From contig RXOD01004823.1 of the NCBI GenBank assembly GCA_005223375.1, positions 1-17,963 of the forward strand: a DNA stretch of 17,963 bases, read 5' to 3'. The notes under the pieces were generated by a model. It was not told where the DNA came from, made no database searches, and was given only the letters and a program-made list of their open reading frames with translations. Of the stretch, positions 1 through 8,977 are shown piece after piece. Position 1 is the stretch's first letter. Every line of letters starts with the position of its first letter. This DNA comes from Amoebophrya sp. AT5.2 (Eukaryota > Sar > Dinophyceae > Syndiniales > Amoebophryaceae). Made by a program: the position numbers and the translations under genes.

Positions 1-60
1 GCGTCGCTTCCCTTGACGGTCCACGTCTCGCAGCCCCACGCGACGACGGGGTAGATAAGA

Positions 61-178
61 GAAGCGAAGTGGCAGAAGTATTCCGGTGCGACGACAGCGG
101 CCGGGGTCGTGGGAGTTGGTATTCGCATACGACCCCGGTCGCTGTCGTCGCACCGAAATACTTTTGCCACTTCGCTTT
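61..178. repeat. Long near-perfect inverted repeat (hairpin 1)
   Basis: The left arm (61-110) and right arm (129-178) are reverse complements over 50 bases with four differences, separated by an 18-base loop (111-128). All four differences are transitions; read as plus-strand RNA, three become G-U pairs and one is a C-A mismatch, so the transcript would fold into a very stable stem. The arms may extend a few bases outward with a small gap. It could be a foldback or MITE-like element, or a hairpin-RNA or small-RNA precursor. I see no transposase or target duplication beside it. The palindrome is read directly; its function is unknown. Confidence 0.85.
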
Positions 179-615
179 TCTCTTTCAGCCAGGAATAAAA
201 AACGTCTGTCCATTCTTCGACCCAGACGCAGAGCGAAAGCAGCGATACGGCGAAAAGGAAAGCGGCACTTTATTCACGAGCTGCCGCTCCTTCCGTCCCG
301 AACACTTCAAGTCTGGAAATTAGTCACTGCCTGGCTCATTTTTTTCATCTGTTTATTCGCGGGGTTGACATCTAACAAATTATATGGCTTTTGGTTCGCT
401 GTAGTGAGTAACGACGACCGCAGTTCGCTTGCGCAGCGGACGCTGGGGCTCTGTGTCGTGCTGTGTTGTGTTTACCATGTGGGCGCTCGACCTACCTGGG
501 GGTTCCATGCAGGCCCTGCGGATGCTCCTCCCGTGGGTCCAAGACCAGGGGAAGTGCGCCCATTCATTGGTTCCCCGGGGAGGGGTGCTGACCGTCTCGG
601 GGTATGACCTGAGGC

Positions 616-650
616 TGGGGTTGGCGTTGGCTTGGGGTTGGGATTGGGTT
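616..650 (+). repeat. Degenerate TTGGG-type G-rich tract
   Basis: The tract is made of irregular GGGGTT, GGCGTT and GGGATT units with four runs of three or more G, so it could form a G-quadruplex. The units are degenerate, so it is not a clean telomere repeat. Confidence 0.5.
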
Positions 651-833
651 GAGCAAAATAGATTTTTGTTTGCCCCCAGAAAATATATTTTCATTTTTTT
701 TCAAAAGCCTATGCATTGCTGCTGCTAGGAGATGGACGACAGTCTAAAGAATTATAATAAGTGCGGCAAGATAAAGAAAGTAGACCACTCGTTTTCTTGA
801 ATCAGCGTCGGGCCCGGTGTGCTTTTGCGCTCG

Positions 834-840
834 GATAATC
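834..840. other. Left insertion junction, recombination-site-like GATAATC
   Basis: The seven host bases immediately left of A1 read GATAATC. The last seven bases of B1 (11804-11810) and B2 (12234-12240) read GATATTC, so six of seven match. In tyrosine-recombinase retroelements a circular intermediate recombines with the target at a short shared stretch, and this looks like such a core. Identity is seen directly; the role is inferred. Confidence 0.55.
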
Positions 841-963
841 CTTACTGCATGAATATCACAAGTTGATGGGGGGTTCGTCACACGTGCGAATGTATTCGTT
901 TATGATCTTCACACAAACACCTGGGCTTGGATCTTGTGCTGTTGTTGTGCCGGAATCTGTTTT
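841..963 (+). repeat. Split direct repeat A1 (left terminus)
   Basis: These 123 bases recur at 11811-11933 with one difference (T at 928, C at 11898). Similarity stops abruptly after the TTT that ends the repeat. It forms the left end of the element. Confidence 0.93.
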
Positions 964-1039
964 GTGGACTACCCGGGCCTTTTACTTCTCTCGAACCTGG
1001 ACTTGTTCCCGGCTAGAGTAGTCGTATTTGGTTTTCTCT

Positions 1040-1057
1040 CTCGGCAGGGATGACGGG
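1040..1057 (+). repeat. Subterminal inverted repeat, left copy
   Basis: The 18 bases CTCGGCAGGGATGACGGG are exactly reverse-complementary to 11257-11274. An exact 18-base match within 11 kb is not expected by chance. The copies sit inside A1 and B1 and are not part of the split direct repeats. Confidence 0.75.
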
Positions 1058-1253
1058 TGCGCTTCTTCATTCTTGGATGATGTTTTTATCCTTGAATTGA
1101 AGTACGCCGTGAGTCAGATCATCGCAGACGTCACCTCAACGTACTTGAGCCATGTATGAGAAACACTATCTCCGATAGTGGCCCTCCGTTCCACCCACAG
1201 GCCACCGAGCCGGGCCACCGTGCCTTTGGGAACGTCACCGCACTCACATCACT

Positions 1254-1327
1254 GGCCACCGCGCCCTCTCACCTGCACTTTCACCTCACCGGCCACCGTG
1301 CCCTCTCACCTGCACTTCACTCTCCCA
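1254..1327 (+). repeat. Two-copy 37-bp tandem repeat
   Basis: The units at 1254-1290 and 1291-1327 both start GGCCACCG and share a CCCTCTCACCTGCACTT core. A weaker third relative begins near 1213. It lies in the untranslated leader. Confidence 0.6.
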
Positions 1328-1692
1328 GGTCCTTTGCCTGAGCTGCGCTCGCATGGCACCTAGCGCTCACCGCTTTAAACAAAACACCACTCACCACCAC
1401 AAAACCACCACCGCCTCACCACCGGCGACCACCCGAAGCCTAGCTGAAGTTGGTACATCCACACTGTTCTAAACCGCTCTCGAGCTACTCGATCCATCTC
1501 TCGTTGTCACGCTGAGTCCCCGTTCGATTGTGAGTGGTTGTGCTAGCTGTTGCTCGCTCGATTCGACTGTTCGAGTTGTGCCACCTCTCGATCACTCATG
1601 CATGACGCTCGTGAAGCTACATCCAAAATCAGATCATAGCGCTCTCTTTGTCGTGTAACCTCTACGGTTCTAGCTCCAGAAGCTCCGTCAGA

Positions 1693-1947
1693 ATGCCCAC
1701 TGAAAACATTCGTTCCACCGAGAAGCCGAAGTGGACGCTCCACTTCAAGCACTTCCCCAACCACTTCGACGACAAAATCATCAATGTCACGGTCGAAACT
1801 CCCGCCGATGAGCTTCCGCGTGGCATCTACGGCCCCGCCGAGTTCTCTTACTGGGAAAACCGTGTGCGCTACAACCGCGAGCAGCAGAAGAAGTTCGCGG
1901 CAGATCTAGTCGAAGTCCCACGACCGTTCTGGAACAAGCGCAAGTAG
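1693..1947 (+). CDS. Small element ORF, 84 aa, unknown function
   Basis: The first ATG (1693) gives an 84-residue, mostly hydrophilic protein ending in a basic Trp-Asn-Lys-Arg-Lys tail. It is rich in Phe, His, Tyr and Trp and has no motif I recognise. The frame stays open upstream to a TTG at 1648, but the ATG with purine at -3 is the natural start. It ends at TAG (1945-1947). The downstream ORF is in the same frame, and that TAG is the only stop between them, so readthrough could join the two. The protein-like composition and location at the 5' end of the element suggest a real coding region. The function is unknown. Confidence 0.55.
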   Translation: MPTENIRSTEKPKWTLHFKHFPNHFDDKIINVTVETPADELPRGIYGPAEFSYWENRVRYNREQQKKFAADLVEVPRPFWNKRK

Positions 1948-1989
1948 AACAAGCTACGTAGATCAGTGAGCTACCCTCAACAAACGAAC

Positions 1990-2337
1990 ATGCCTACTCT
2001 CTCTCCGGCAGAAAAGGCGGAGCAAGCGAGGGATCTCCTTCGCAACCTCCCGCCCGACGAAGCCTTCCATGATCTCGATAACTGCGAGCTCCTCACGTAT
2101 GTGGAGCGATGGATGAAGTCCTCCAAGTTCGCCATGCAAAATCTACGGGATGAGGGGGCGGCGTTGCGCATTGCGACGTCGTGCCAAACTGCCCTCAACC
2201 TCGCTGTCAAAAAACTCGAAGACCGCACGGGGAAGTCGTACGGGAAAAAAGCTGTACACAACGATACCAGTCCTGCCGGGAAGATCCTCGAGATTCACGA
2301 GATGACCTCCCGCATTCTCAAAGCAGTAGAAAACTAA
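1990..2337 (+). CDS. Small element ORF, 115 aa, alpha-helical, unknown function
   Basis: Starting at ATG 1990 the product is 115 residues, with charged, probably helical stretches (Ala/Glu/Lys/Leu-rich) and no recognised domain. It lies 42 bases after the stop of the preceding ORF and in the same frame, with only the single TAG at 1945 intervening. It ends in TAA. It could be a separate small protein, the second half of a readthrough product, or an accessory structural protein feeding the downstream Gag-like gene. The call rests on protein-like composition and position. Confidence 0.55.
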   Translation: MPTLSPAEKAEQARDLLRNLPPDEAFHDLDNCELLTYVERWMKSSKFAMQNLRDEGAALRIATSCQTALNLAVKKLEDRTGKSYGKKAVHNDTSPAGKILEIHEMTSRILKAVEN

Positions 2338-2936
2338 AACAAGGTAACTACCACTACATTAGTACATCAACATGCGCATTCCCCTTATGATGCCAAGTGT
2401 CTGCCCGAGAATATTCACACCTTTCTGAGTCACAGGCTCCTCACATCCAGTGTTGGTGAACAAGAAACGCCACGCGGCTGGTGAAGCAGCATGAGGTGGA
2501 TGATGTCGATGCACGACGATGGTTTTATTTCAAACGCGATTCCGAGCAAAACAGACCTGCGACGATCTCAGTTCTGAACTATTGCACATTGCTTCTTTGA
2601 TGTTGGGAAGAGCCGGAAAATACAAAAAAGTCGAACGCGCGTTTTTTCTGCTGCCACTCTGTTTGTTCCACGAATGCGAATCCTCGTTTCTTCCGCGCAA
2701 ACGCGATGAGAGAAGAGTCGTTTTCTTGGGGAGTGAATGCTGTCGCTTCCTCGAGGCATGCACAATCGTCGTTACCTCGAACAAACACAAAAAAGCCCTG
2801 CCCACAGATAGAACACAGTTAGAAATACGAACATGCCCCTAACACAAAACCTCTAGTCTAAGTTATTAAGTAGTTCGCGCTGCACAGTTAAAACAAGTTT
2901 CAGTACGACCGAACCTAGAACTAGTTTTTGTACAAG
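2338..2936 (+). other. Spacer between the small ORFs and the Gag-like gene
   Basis: No convincing gene is present; overlapping short ORFs occur on both strands. A donor-like AAG/GTAACT (GT at 2344) and an acceptor-like GTTTCAG (ending 2903) bracket most of it, so it could be a 5'-UTR intron of about 560 bases (2344-2903). The acceptor alone could instead serve trans-splicing. Neither is proven. Confidence 0.35.
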
Positions 2937-5900
2937 ATGTCCGACGACGAGAAAAGCGGGAGGATGTCGCAATCATCCTCCATCAATCTCTCCTCCGATT
3001 CCGATTGCGAGGTAGTAAAGCAAACGATCGACGAAACCAGCCGCCTCCTTTCAGATACGAATGGAGAAGAAGGCGGGGAGCAAGCCAATCACGGGCCCGT
3101 GGACGGGAACCCGAACTCCGGACCCGCTGCAGGTGGTGATGGAGTAGATGAGGAGGAACTCCTCGGCGATTTCTTCCTCGAAAAACCGGCCATCATTGCA
3201 GACAGAGGAGACTCAGCGTTCGACATCGTCAAGAAGGCACACGAAGCGCTGATTGAATCCGGAGGCAAACTCACTACTATCTTCTCTCAAGCGATCGAAT
3301 CCACCACGACGCCGATGTTTCGTCGCCACCCGATCGCCAAAGTCATGCAAGCCCTCGAGCAGCATGCCACCCCATTGCAGAAACACCCCGATAAAACCCT
3401 CGAGCGGTGGCGGGCAGAAAGCTTCGCTTCCACCGTAACCCACGCATGCCTACTGTGCGTCCGATACGCTGATCAGGCAGGCGAGGATCTCACGAAAGGT
3501 AAAGTTAATTCCTCCATCAAAAAATTATAATTCTTTTCTCCATCTAGTATCTACCCCTTTTTCAACCATCCACCCAGGTGTCACTTGCAACGAAGCGCGC
3601 GTACTCGTCCACCAGTTCATGAAGATGCTGGACGACTGCGGAAATGACTTCGTACGCATCGTGCGGCAGATGCTGGTGCTGGTGTGGACGTTTGGTGTGA
3701 GCACCACGATCGAACACGAAAGGAAAAGTGCACCCCCTCGTGGGTGGTCGCATTGTTCTCCGGCGCCCACTACTTCAAGTACCCGCGCACGATCCAGATC
3801 GCGCTACTGTGGCTGCGAGCGAAAATCATCACATTACTCCCGAGCACCCACCCCGGCTACGAGGAGATGATACGCATGCTGGCGTCCATCTGCCCCATGT
3901 GGGAGTACATGCGCAAGCAAGTTGCCACCTTCATCGAGCTCTACCCCTCCACTCAGGAGAAGATGCGGGCGTACGCGTCCCAGCACGACGAGCTGCCGTG
4001 GGCATTCGTACAGGACGGCTCGCACGAGAGCATGCTCAAGTGGACGATGACCCTCTTCTCCTACGATGTAGTAGGAGAGGCCTTCAAAACGTACCCCGAA
4101 AACTACAAAGAACGCATTGCGGAGCTGGCAAAGGAGAAGAAGTCATCCACCCCAGCACTGCAGAAGGATCAGCAGCCGCCGCCAGGCAAAGGAGGGCGCC
4201 CCCCGCCGCCGGGAAAAGGCTCGCAGTCGGGAAAAACGCAACCTGCATCCCAAACGCCGAAAGGGAGCGGAGGTGTCGTCGACCCGCCGCCCAAGAAAGA
4301 AAAAGAGAGAAAGCAGCTCTCCGCGACGCTCCTGAACCATAAGAACAGTAAGAAGAAACAGCAAGAAAAGGACAAAAAAGCAGTTTCTTTCCAGGACGAG
4401 GACTATCAGCGCGGCTACATCGATCCCCGCACACACCAAGCGGCCCTCGACGCAGCTGGGAAAGGCTTTGGCCCTCTGCCGCGCGGGAACGGCAAAACCG
4501 CATCGGCTTACTCGTTGCGCGGACTGCCGGGAGAGCTTAATACCGATTTTCCCCTCCAGAGCCACCTGCAGGCGAACCAGCAGCACCACGGTCTTTCTTC
4601 TTCGTCGCGCCCGCTGCAGCAGATGCGCATGTACGGAGGCATGATGCCTCCCTACGGCGGCCATGACGAAGCCACGTCGCACAAACACCGAGGCGACCCG
4701 ATCCCGAGCGACGATGAGGAGGACGAGCAGGTCTTTCTCGAAAAACGTCGACTGCGGATGGAGAAGCGCGACCGTCGCCACGCCATGCTCCAGGAGGAGA
4801 AGCTACTTACCGAAAAGTACATGCGCGAAGAGAAGCAATTCCTCGAGACGCAACACAGACTCGCCACACGCCATCCGGACGGCGGTCGCCAGTTGATTCA
4901 CAATGCATTTTCCATCCAGTGTACCTACCAGCAGCCCGTTTTTGCTCACGACCCCAAGGATCTAGCGAAAAACCCCCTGCACTCCATCAGAGCTCGCAAC
5001 AACAAGAACGCCACCGAGTCGAAAAACGAGTACGCAAACCACGACCGCTACCACCGCTACCTCGAACAAGCAATAACCGATTCCCACCGTCTTCCAATGC
5101 GGCTCTCCCAGAAGATCCCCTTCGAAGCGTGGCCGCACGTGCTTACCGTCGCGTCAGACAAAGGCCTAGTCCTCAACCCGCGGCTGTGGCGCCACATCCA
5201 TCACGAGATCGCGCAGTACTACGATCAGCGCATGGATGAACAGGAATGCAACGGCGACTTCGATTGCCCGCCGGCGCAGTCCGAGTTGTTGTTTGGAGTG
5301 ACGCAACGCAGCACCGTCCAGTGGCTCGCGGATCAGTTCGAAGACGAGACCGGAGAGGAGGCGTTGGAGTACATCACCACTGCCACCCAGAACCTTGTCT
5401 TCAAGAAAAAAGCGTACGAGAAGGCCGTCGATAAAGCGGCACTTGCAGAGAAATTCGCCTTCGACAAAGCCGGCTCCTACTACCCGCTCGGGTGCATCCA
5501 GAAAACAGAAGTTGCAGAAGCCTACGAGGAAATTATCAACAGAGGCGTCATGAACGGAGGCGCCATGTATGTCTCCATGGACATTCAAGACCGCAAAACG
5601 TACTTCGGCATTCGCATCCTCACGGATAAGATGAGCAAGGACGTCAAGCCTTACTCCTCCCGGAACCATTTCGATCCCCAGCTCGCCGATACCACGCACG
5701 TCCAAGAACTAGTTTCGAAGTACAACCTCCCCAACATCCTCACCGTGATGATCGAGCACAGTGGCTTCTACAACGGGAGCAAAGAGACCAAGATGCTGCG
5801 CCTCCAGGATCTGGTGCAGCGCTGGAAAGCAGGTGCGCCCAACAAGAATGCGGACGGCCTCTTCATCGAAAAATGCAAAAAACGCAACCTCTGCAAGCTC

Positions 5901-6662
5901 CTCCTCAAGTTTCAGGATCAGCTGGCGCAGACGGAGAACAAGAACATGCCCATAGAGGATCTCATCGCCATGATGAACGTCTGGCTGCAGACCGTTCCGA
6001 AAACCGCGAAAACACAAGCCGCGCCCCAGGTGCCGACTGCGCCCGCTGCTGGCGAGCCGGGAAAAGGCAATCAAGGCCGCAATCGCGGCGGAGGTGGTGG
6101 CCGCAATGGCGGCGGGCACAAGGGCAATCAGCAGCTGCAGCAGCCGAACCCGCAAGACACGTTCAACTGGCAGAGCGCATGGAACCAGTGGCCGATGCAG
6201 CAGCAGTACGCTGGCTGGGGCGGTCAACAGCAGAACTGGAACCAGTGGAATACTGGCAACGGAGGCTTCCACGGCAATGGAGGCGGGAAGCAAGGAGGAG
6301 GGGGACGACCTGCTGCTTCGCTGGGCGTCATCCCCGCCGCAGACCAGCACAACAAACAAAACCGGAATGACGACGTCGTCCAGGGGGACGACACCAAGAT
6401 TCGGAAAACGGGCGATGGAGGCCGACAGCCGAATCCGGATGTAGCGAAGTGCCGCCAGATGGTGAGCACGAAGACAGGCTGTCCAGTTGAAAAAATCAAC
6501 GAAGCAGGCAAGGAGCTGTGTATGTTCTATCTTTGCGAGTTGTGTGAACTTTCGAACGAAAAAGGTCCGATCAAGTGTGTCGGCAAAGAAAACTGCAAAC
6601 GCGACACTGGCGGCCATCCGTTTACGACGAACTTCTGGAAGTGCAATTGTCAGAAGAAGTAA
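2937..6662 (+). CDS. Gag-like RNA-binding structural protein of the retroelement
   Basis: This is the probable Gag equivalent, expected to bind and package element RNA; the role is inferred from position and composition. Exon 1 runs from ATG 2937 (Ser/Asp/Glu-rich N-terminus, then helical) to 3498, followed by a 79-base GT-AG intron (3499-3577). The frame continues to about 3696-3728, where it must change to join the long open frame that ends in TAA at 6662. The spliced product is about 1,215 residues. Visible parts in order are a helical region (3580-4120), a Pro/Gly/Lys-rich segment (about 4150-4380), a charged coiled-coil-like stretch (4700-4880), a long globular-looking middle (4890-6000), a Gly/Asn/Gln/Trp-rich segment with RG repeats (6060-6310), and a tail (6519-6659) with seven Cys and one His. 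The tail is not a classical CCHC knuckle but could bind zinc. It is the first large gene of the element, ahead of reverse transcriptase. Confidence 0.72.
3499..3577 (+). other. Spliceosomal intron in the Gag-like gene (79 bp)
   Basis: The donor is AAAG/GTAAAG (GT at 3499) and the acceptor is CACCCAG/GTG after a pyrimidine-rich stretch. Removal takes the reading frame past the stop at 3528-3530 into a protein-like segment (3578 onward). The intron interrupts a codon after its first base. Confidence 0.72.
3697..3728 (+). other. Frame change in the Gag-like gene: A-run slip or very short intron
   Basis: Upstream coding is in one frame and downstream coding in the next, with no stop problem in between. 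Three readings fit: a -1 slip or lost base at the AAAA run (3724-3727), which keeps a continuous protein-like sequence; a 32-base GT-AG intron (3697-3728); or a 26-base one (3697-3722). The homopolymer explanation seems simplest, since introns this short are rare. Confidence 0.5.
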
Positions 6663-7176
6663 TTGGGATAGCGCTGTCAATATCTTCCTCTTGGCTGATG
6701 GTTTTGAAAACGCAATGTATATTGAATATACCAGCCCTCGCACATTACTTATGGGAGGACTCAGAAGTAGTCGCTGCCATCTTGCAGTTCTAGCTCTACT
6801 GTACAATTTAGAAAACTGCCCGAACTTACTTTTGATTGCGTGATAAAGGCGATGAGTTCTACCCACTGTCTCACCAACATCGCAAAGAGAAAACAAGATT
6901 ACAAAACGACGAAAACCCCTCGTGAAAGACATGCAAAAACAAAATGCAAACGATGCGCCCACGCGAAGTAGCGCTTTTGTGTTGTGGAGGCTCTGTTCCC
7001 CGTCGCATCGTACGCAAGAGAGAAGAGAGATTGAGAGAAGAGCTACCTCGAAGTCGCTTCTTCAAACATGTAGTCACGCTGTTTCGTCACCCACTAACAA
7101 TTGAACACCATAGAGCAGTTCGTGTACCCCACGGGCCCCATTTCAGTTTAGTACTTCTTAGTCTCACTCGGTCAAA
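6663..7176 (+). other. Spacer between Gag-like and reverse transcriptase genes
   Basis: This AT-rich 514-base stretch has no supportable gene. An acceptor-like CATTTCAG ends at 7146, 30 bases before the reverse transcriptase ATG, so it may be the 3' UTR of one message and the 5' end of the next. Confidence 0.45.
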
Positions 7177-8977
7177 ATGGCAGCCCTTTCCAAGATGCGG
7201 TGCCTCGCGATGGATTACCAGCGATCCCTTCACGAGAAAAAGGAAGTGGCCAACAGGGTGGAGAAGGAGCGTAAGCGACTCGCCGAACTCATCGACTGGT
7301 GGACCAGGAAGCATAATCACGTCCATCGCTATCCAGAAGGGAGGGAGCATGGTGACTACGAGCTTGCCCGCCTGCAGGGCAACGAGTACTACACCAAAAC
7401 CCCCCAGCAGCAGAAGAAACTCATCTTCTGCAATCACCCGCGGGAGATCTCTCGGTCCTACATCAACTACGATAGCGAGTACGGCACCCGCGAAATGTCG
7501 CCGCTCTTCCTAAAACTCATAGCAGAGCATCTCGGCTACTTGTCGCCTGTGGCGAGGGAGATGGTGTACGGCAAGGAGGGCTACCTCAACCTCGGATTTC
7601 CGGTCGAGGGGATTCACCCGCCCTACGGGGCGTGGCCCGATGCCAAACCCCTCACGAAGGCAGAAAAAGGGAAGGTTCGGGACGCGGAAACCGATCTCCA
7701 GTCGAGGCTCGTCCACGTCGACGTCATGTCCAAGCTACGGAAGCAACCGTACCTCTTCGAGGACGGGCAGACAAGTACCGCCTGCTACGAGGCCGTCACC
7801 GCCTTGTTCAACGGCCCACATGCGACCCGCGTGGAAAAAAGTGCCATCCCACCGAAAACGTGGGTGTGGCCGTTCTTCGGGTACGCCACTTATTCTATTC
7901 TGTTTCCATTCCATATCTTCCTGATTCCTTTTCCTTTACTCACCACTTCTCGTTCCCATCATTGAATAGTAGTGTTATTTTCGCATGTACCACACCCAAA
8001 ATCACACTCACGCAGCCTCGGCCAGAAAAAAGACCCGGAAACGGGCCTTTGGAAGAAGGTGCGACCGATAGCGAACGAGAAGTTTCGCAACACGTGGATG
8101 AGCCCGCTGGTGGAACACATGAGCCTGCCAGGGACGCCGACGATCATGGATATGATCCAGTACGCGGCGAGTCCGACGGTCGCCACCACTCTGCTGCAGA
8201 CCAAGGACGATGTCACGGCCAGCGTCACTGCGAACAGGATGGAAAACCACGGAAACGGGCAAAATGGCTTGGAAGGACGCATCCCGTCTGGAAAAGCCCC
8301 TCCCGCCATACGAGGGGACCAGCTTTGTGCCGTGCTTCGGCAAGCTCGATCTCTATCAGGCGCACCAACAGTGTGCAGTAAGGTACCCATCCAGGAATTT
8401 TTTCCAGGTATGGAATCCACATACAGGAAAGTACGAGTTTGGTAAGCTCAGTTGCCTTAGTTTTGGCAACATACATTCTGTGTTTGGATTTGTAGGGAGT
8501 ATATCAGAATTTCTCAACCATCTGATAAACGACTTGATGTGGATACCGTGTGTAGTTTACGTCGACGATATCATATTCATGTGTGCAGAAGACCTCCTCC
8601 CGGTCTACATGGATGCGATCCGCAAGATGCTCGCACTCTGTGGGATCGCGGTCGAACCCAAAAAATGCGAAACGGCAACCAAAGGTACCCCCATTGAGTT
8701 GCTCGGCCTAGATTTTACTTCTTTCGAGGAGCACGTCGAGGCGCAACTCTCCGAGAAGAAGGTAAAGCAAGTCGAAGAAAAAGTCACGGAGCTCTGGACC
8801 CTACTAGACTCCTTCGAGCACTACAAGGGCAACCAGAAGCACGACGCAGTAGATGAAGCGTCTGACTGTTTAGAAGAACTCAATGGCATTTTCATCCACT
8901 GCACGTACTGGCGGAACATAAAAAGGGGAGTCCCACTAACGCAGCATATCTATGCCCTGCTGTCGAAAAAACACTAG
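7177..8977 (+). CDS. Reverse transcriptase of the DIRS/Ngaro-like element (frame change inside)
   Basis: This is the RNA-dependent DNA polymerase that copies the element RNA. ATG 7177 starts a 234-residue basic, helical N-terminal part in exon 1 (to 7880). A 135-base intron (7881-8015) is followed by the fingers motif KKDPETGLWKKVRPIAN (about 8026-8076). The frame changes by +1 at about 8215-8245; beyond it lie motif A (GKLDLYQAH, catalytic Asp at 8348), motif B (LSFG, near 8456) and motif C YVDD (8558-8569) with both metal-binding Asp residues, then a thumb-like region. It stops at TAG 8975-8977. The RNase H follows in the same frame with only this stop between. The frame change is either a lost or gained base, which would inactivate this copy, or programmed recoding. 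Reverse transcriptase identity is certain from the motifs; the exact path through 8215-8245 is not. Confidence 0.88.
7881..8015 (+). other. Spliceosomal intron in the reverse transcriptase gene (135 bp)
   Basis: GT at 7881 (CGG/GTACGC) and AG at 8014-8015 (CACGCAG/CCTC) define 135 bases with a pyrimidine-rich interior. Removing them joins codons in phase and restores the sequence leading into the KVRPIAN motif. The unspliced frame meets a stop at about 7963, so splicing is needed for a full protein. Confidence 0.75.

Larger units (their letters stand above)
179..840. other. Left host flank, no convincing gene
   Basis: Short ORFs occur on both strands but none has recognisable domains, and they overlap one another in several frames. 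The stretch contains a G-rich tract (616-650) and an AT-rich segment (655-725). It ends at the element insertion point, where the last seven bases (834-840) resemble the element's own right terminus. Confidence 0.5.
964..1692 (+). other. Element 5' leader, no gene
   Basis: This 729-base leader separates A1 from the first ORF. It holds an 18-base segment (1040-1057) whose perfect reverse complement lies at 11257-11274, and a short tandem repeat (1254-1327). It probably contains the promoter and RNA leader of the element, but I cannot point to a specific promoter motif. Confidence 0.5.

Noticed and set aside
86..607. 173-codon frame across hairpin 1
   Set aside because: It runs through the palindrome, has no ATG-led protein-like core, and overlaps other equally weak frames.
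2519..2842. 107-codon frame between the small ORFs and the Gag-like gene
   Set aside because: Several overlapping frames on both strands look equally open. The region fits a spacer or intron better.
4143..4781. 212-codon minus-strand open frame
   Set aside because: Antisense shadow of the Gag-like gene with low-complexity Arg/Leu composition.
5709..6962. 417-codon open frame on the minus strand
   Set aside because: It lies antisense to the Gag-like gene, has no domain, and arises from codon bias of the coding strand.
8442..8495. Perfect-looking 54-bp intron (GTAAGC...TTTGTAG) in the reverse transcriptase
   Set aside because: The segment is in frame and encodes the LSFG motif B region needed between motifs A and C, so it is most likely coding.
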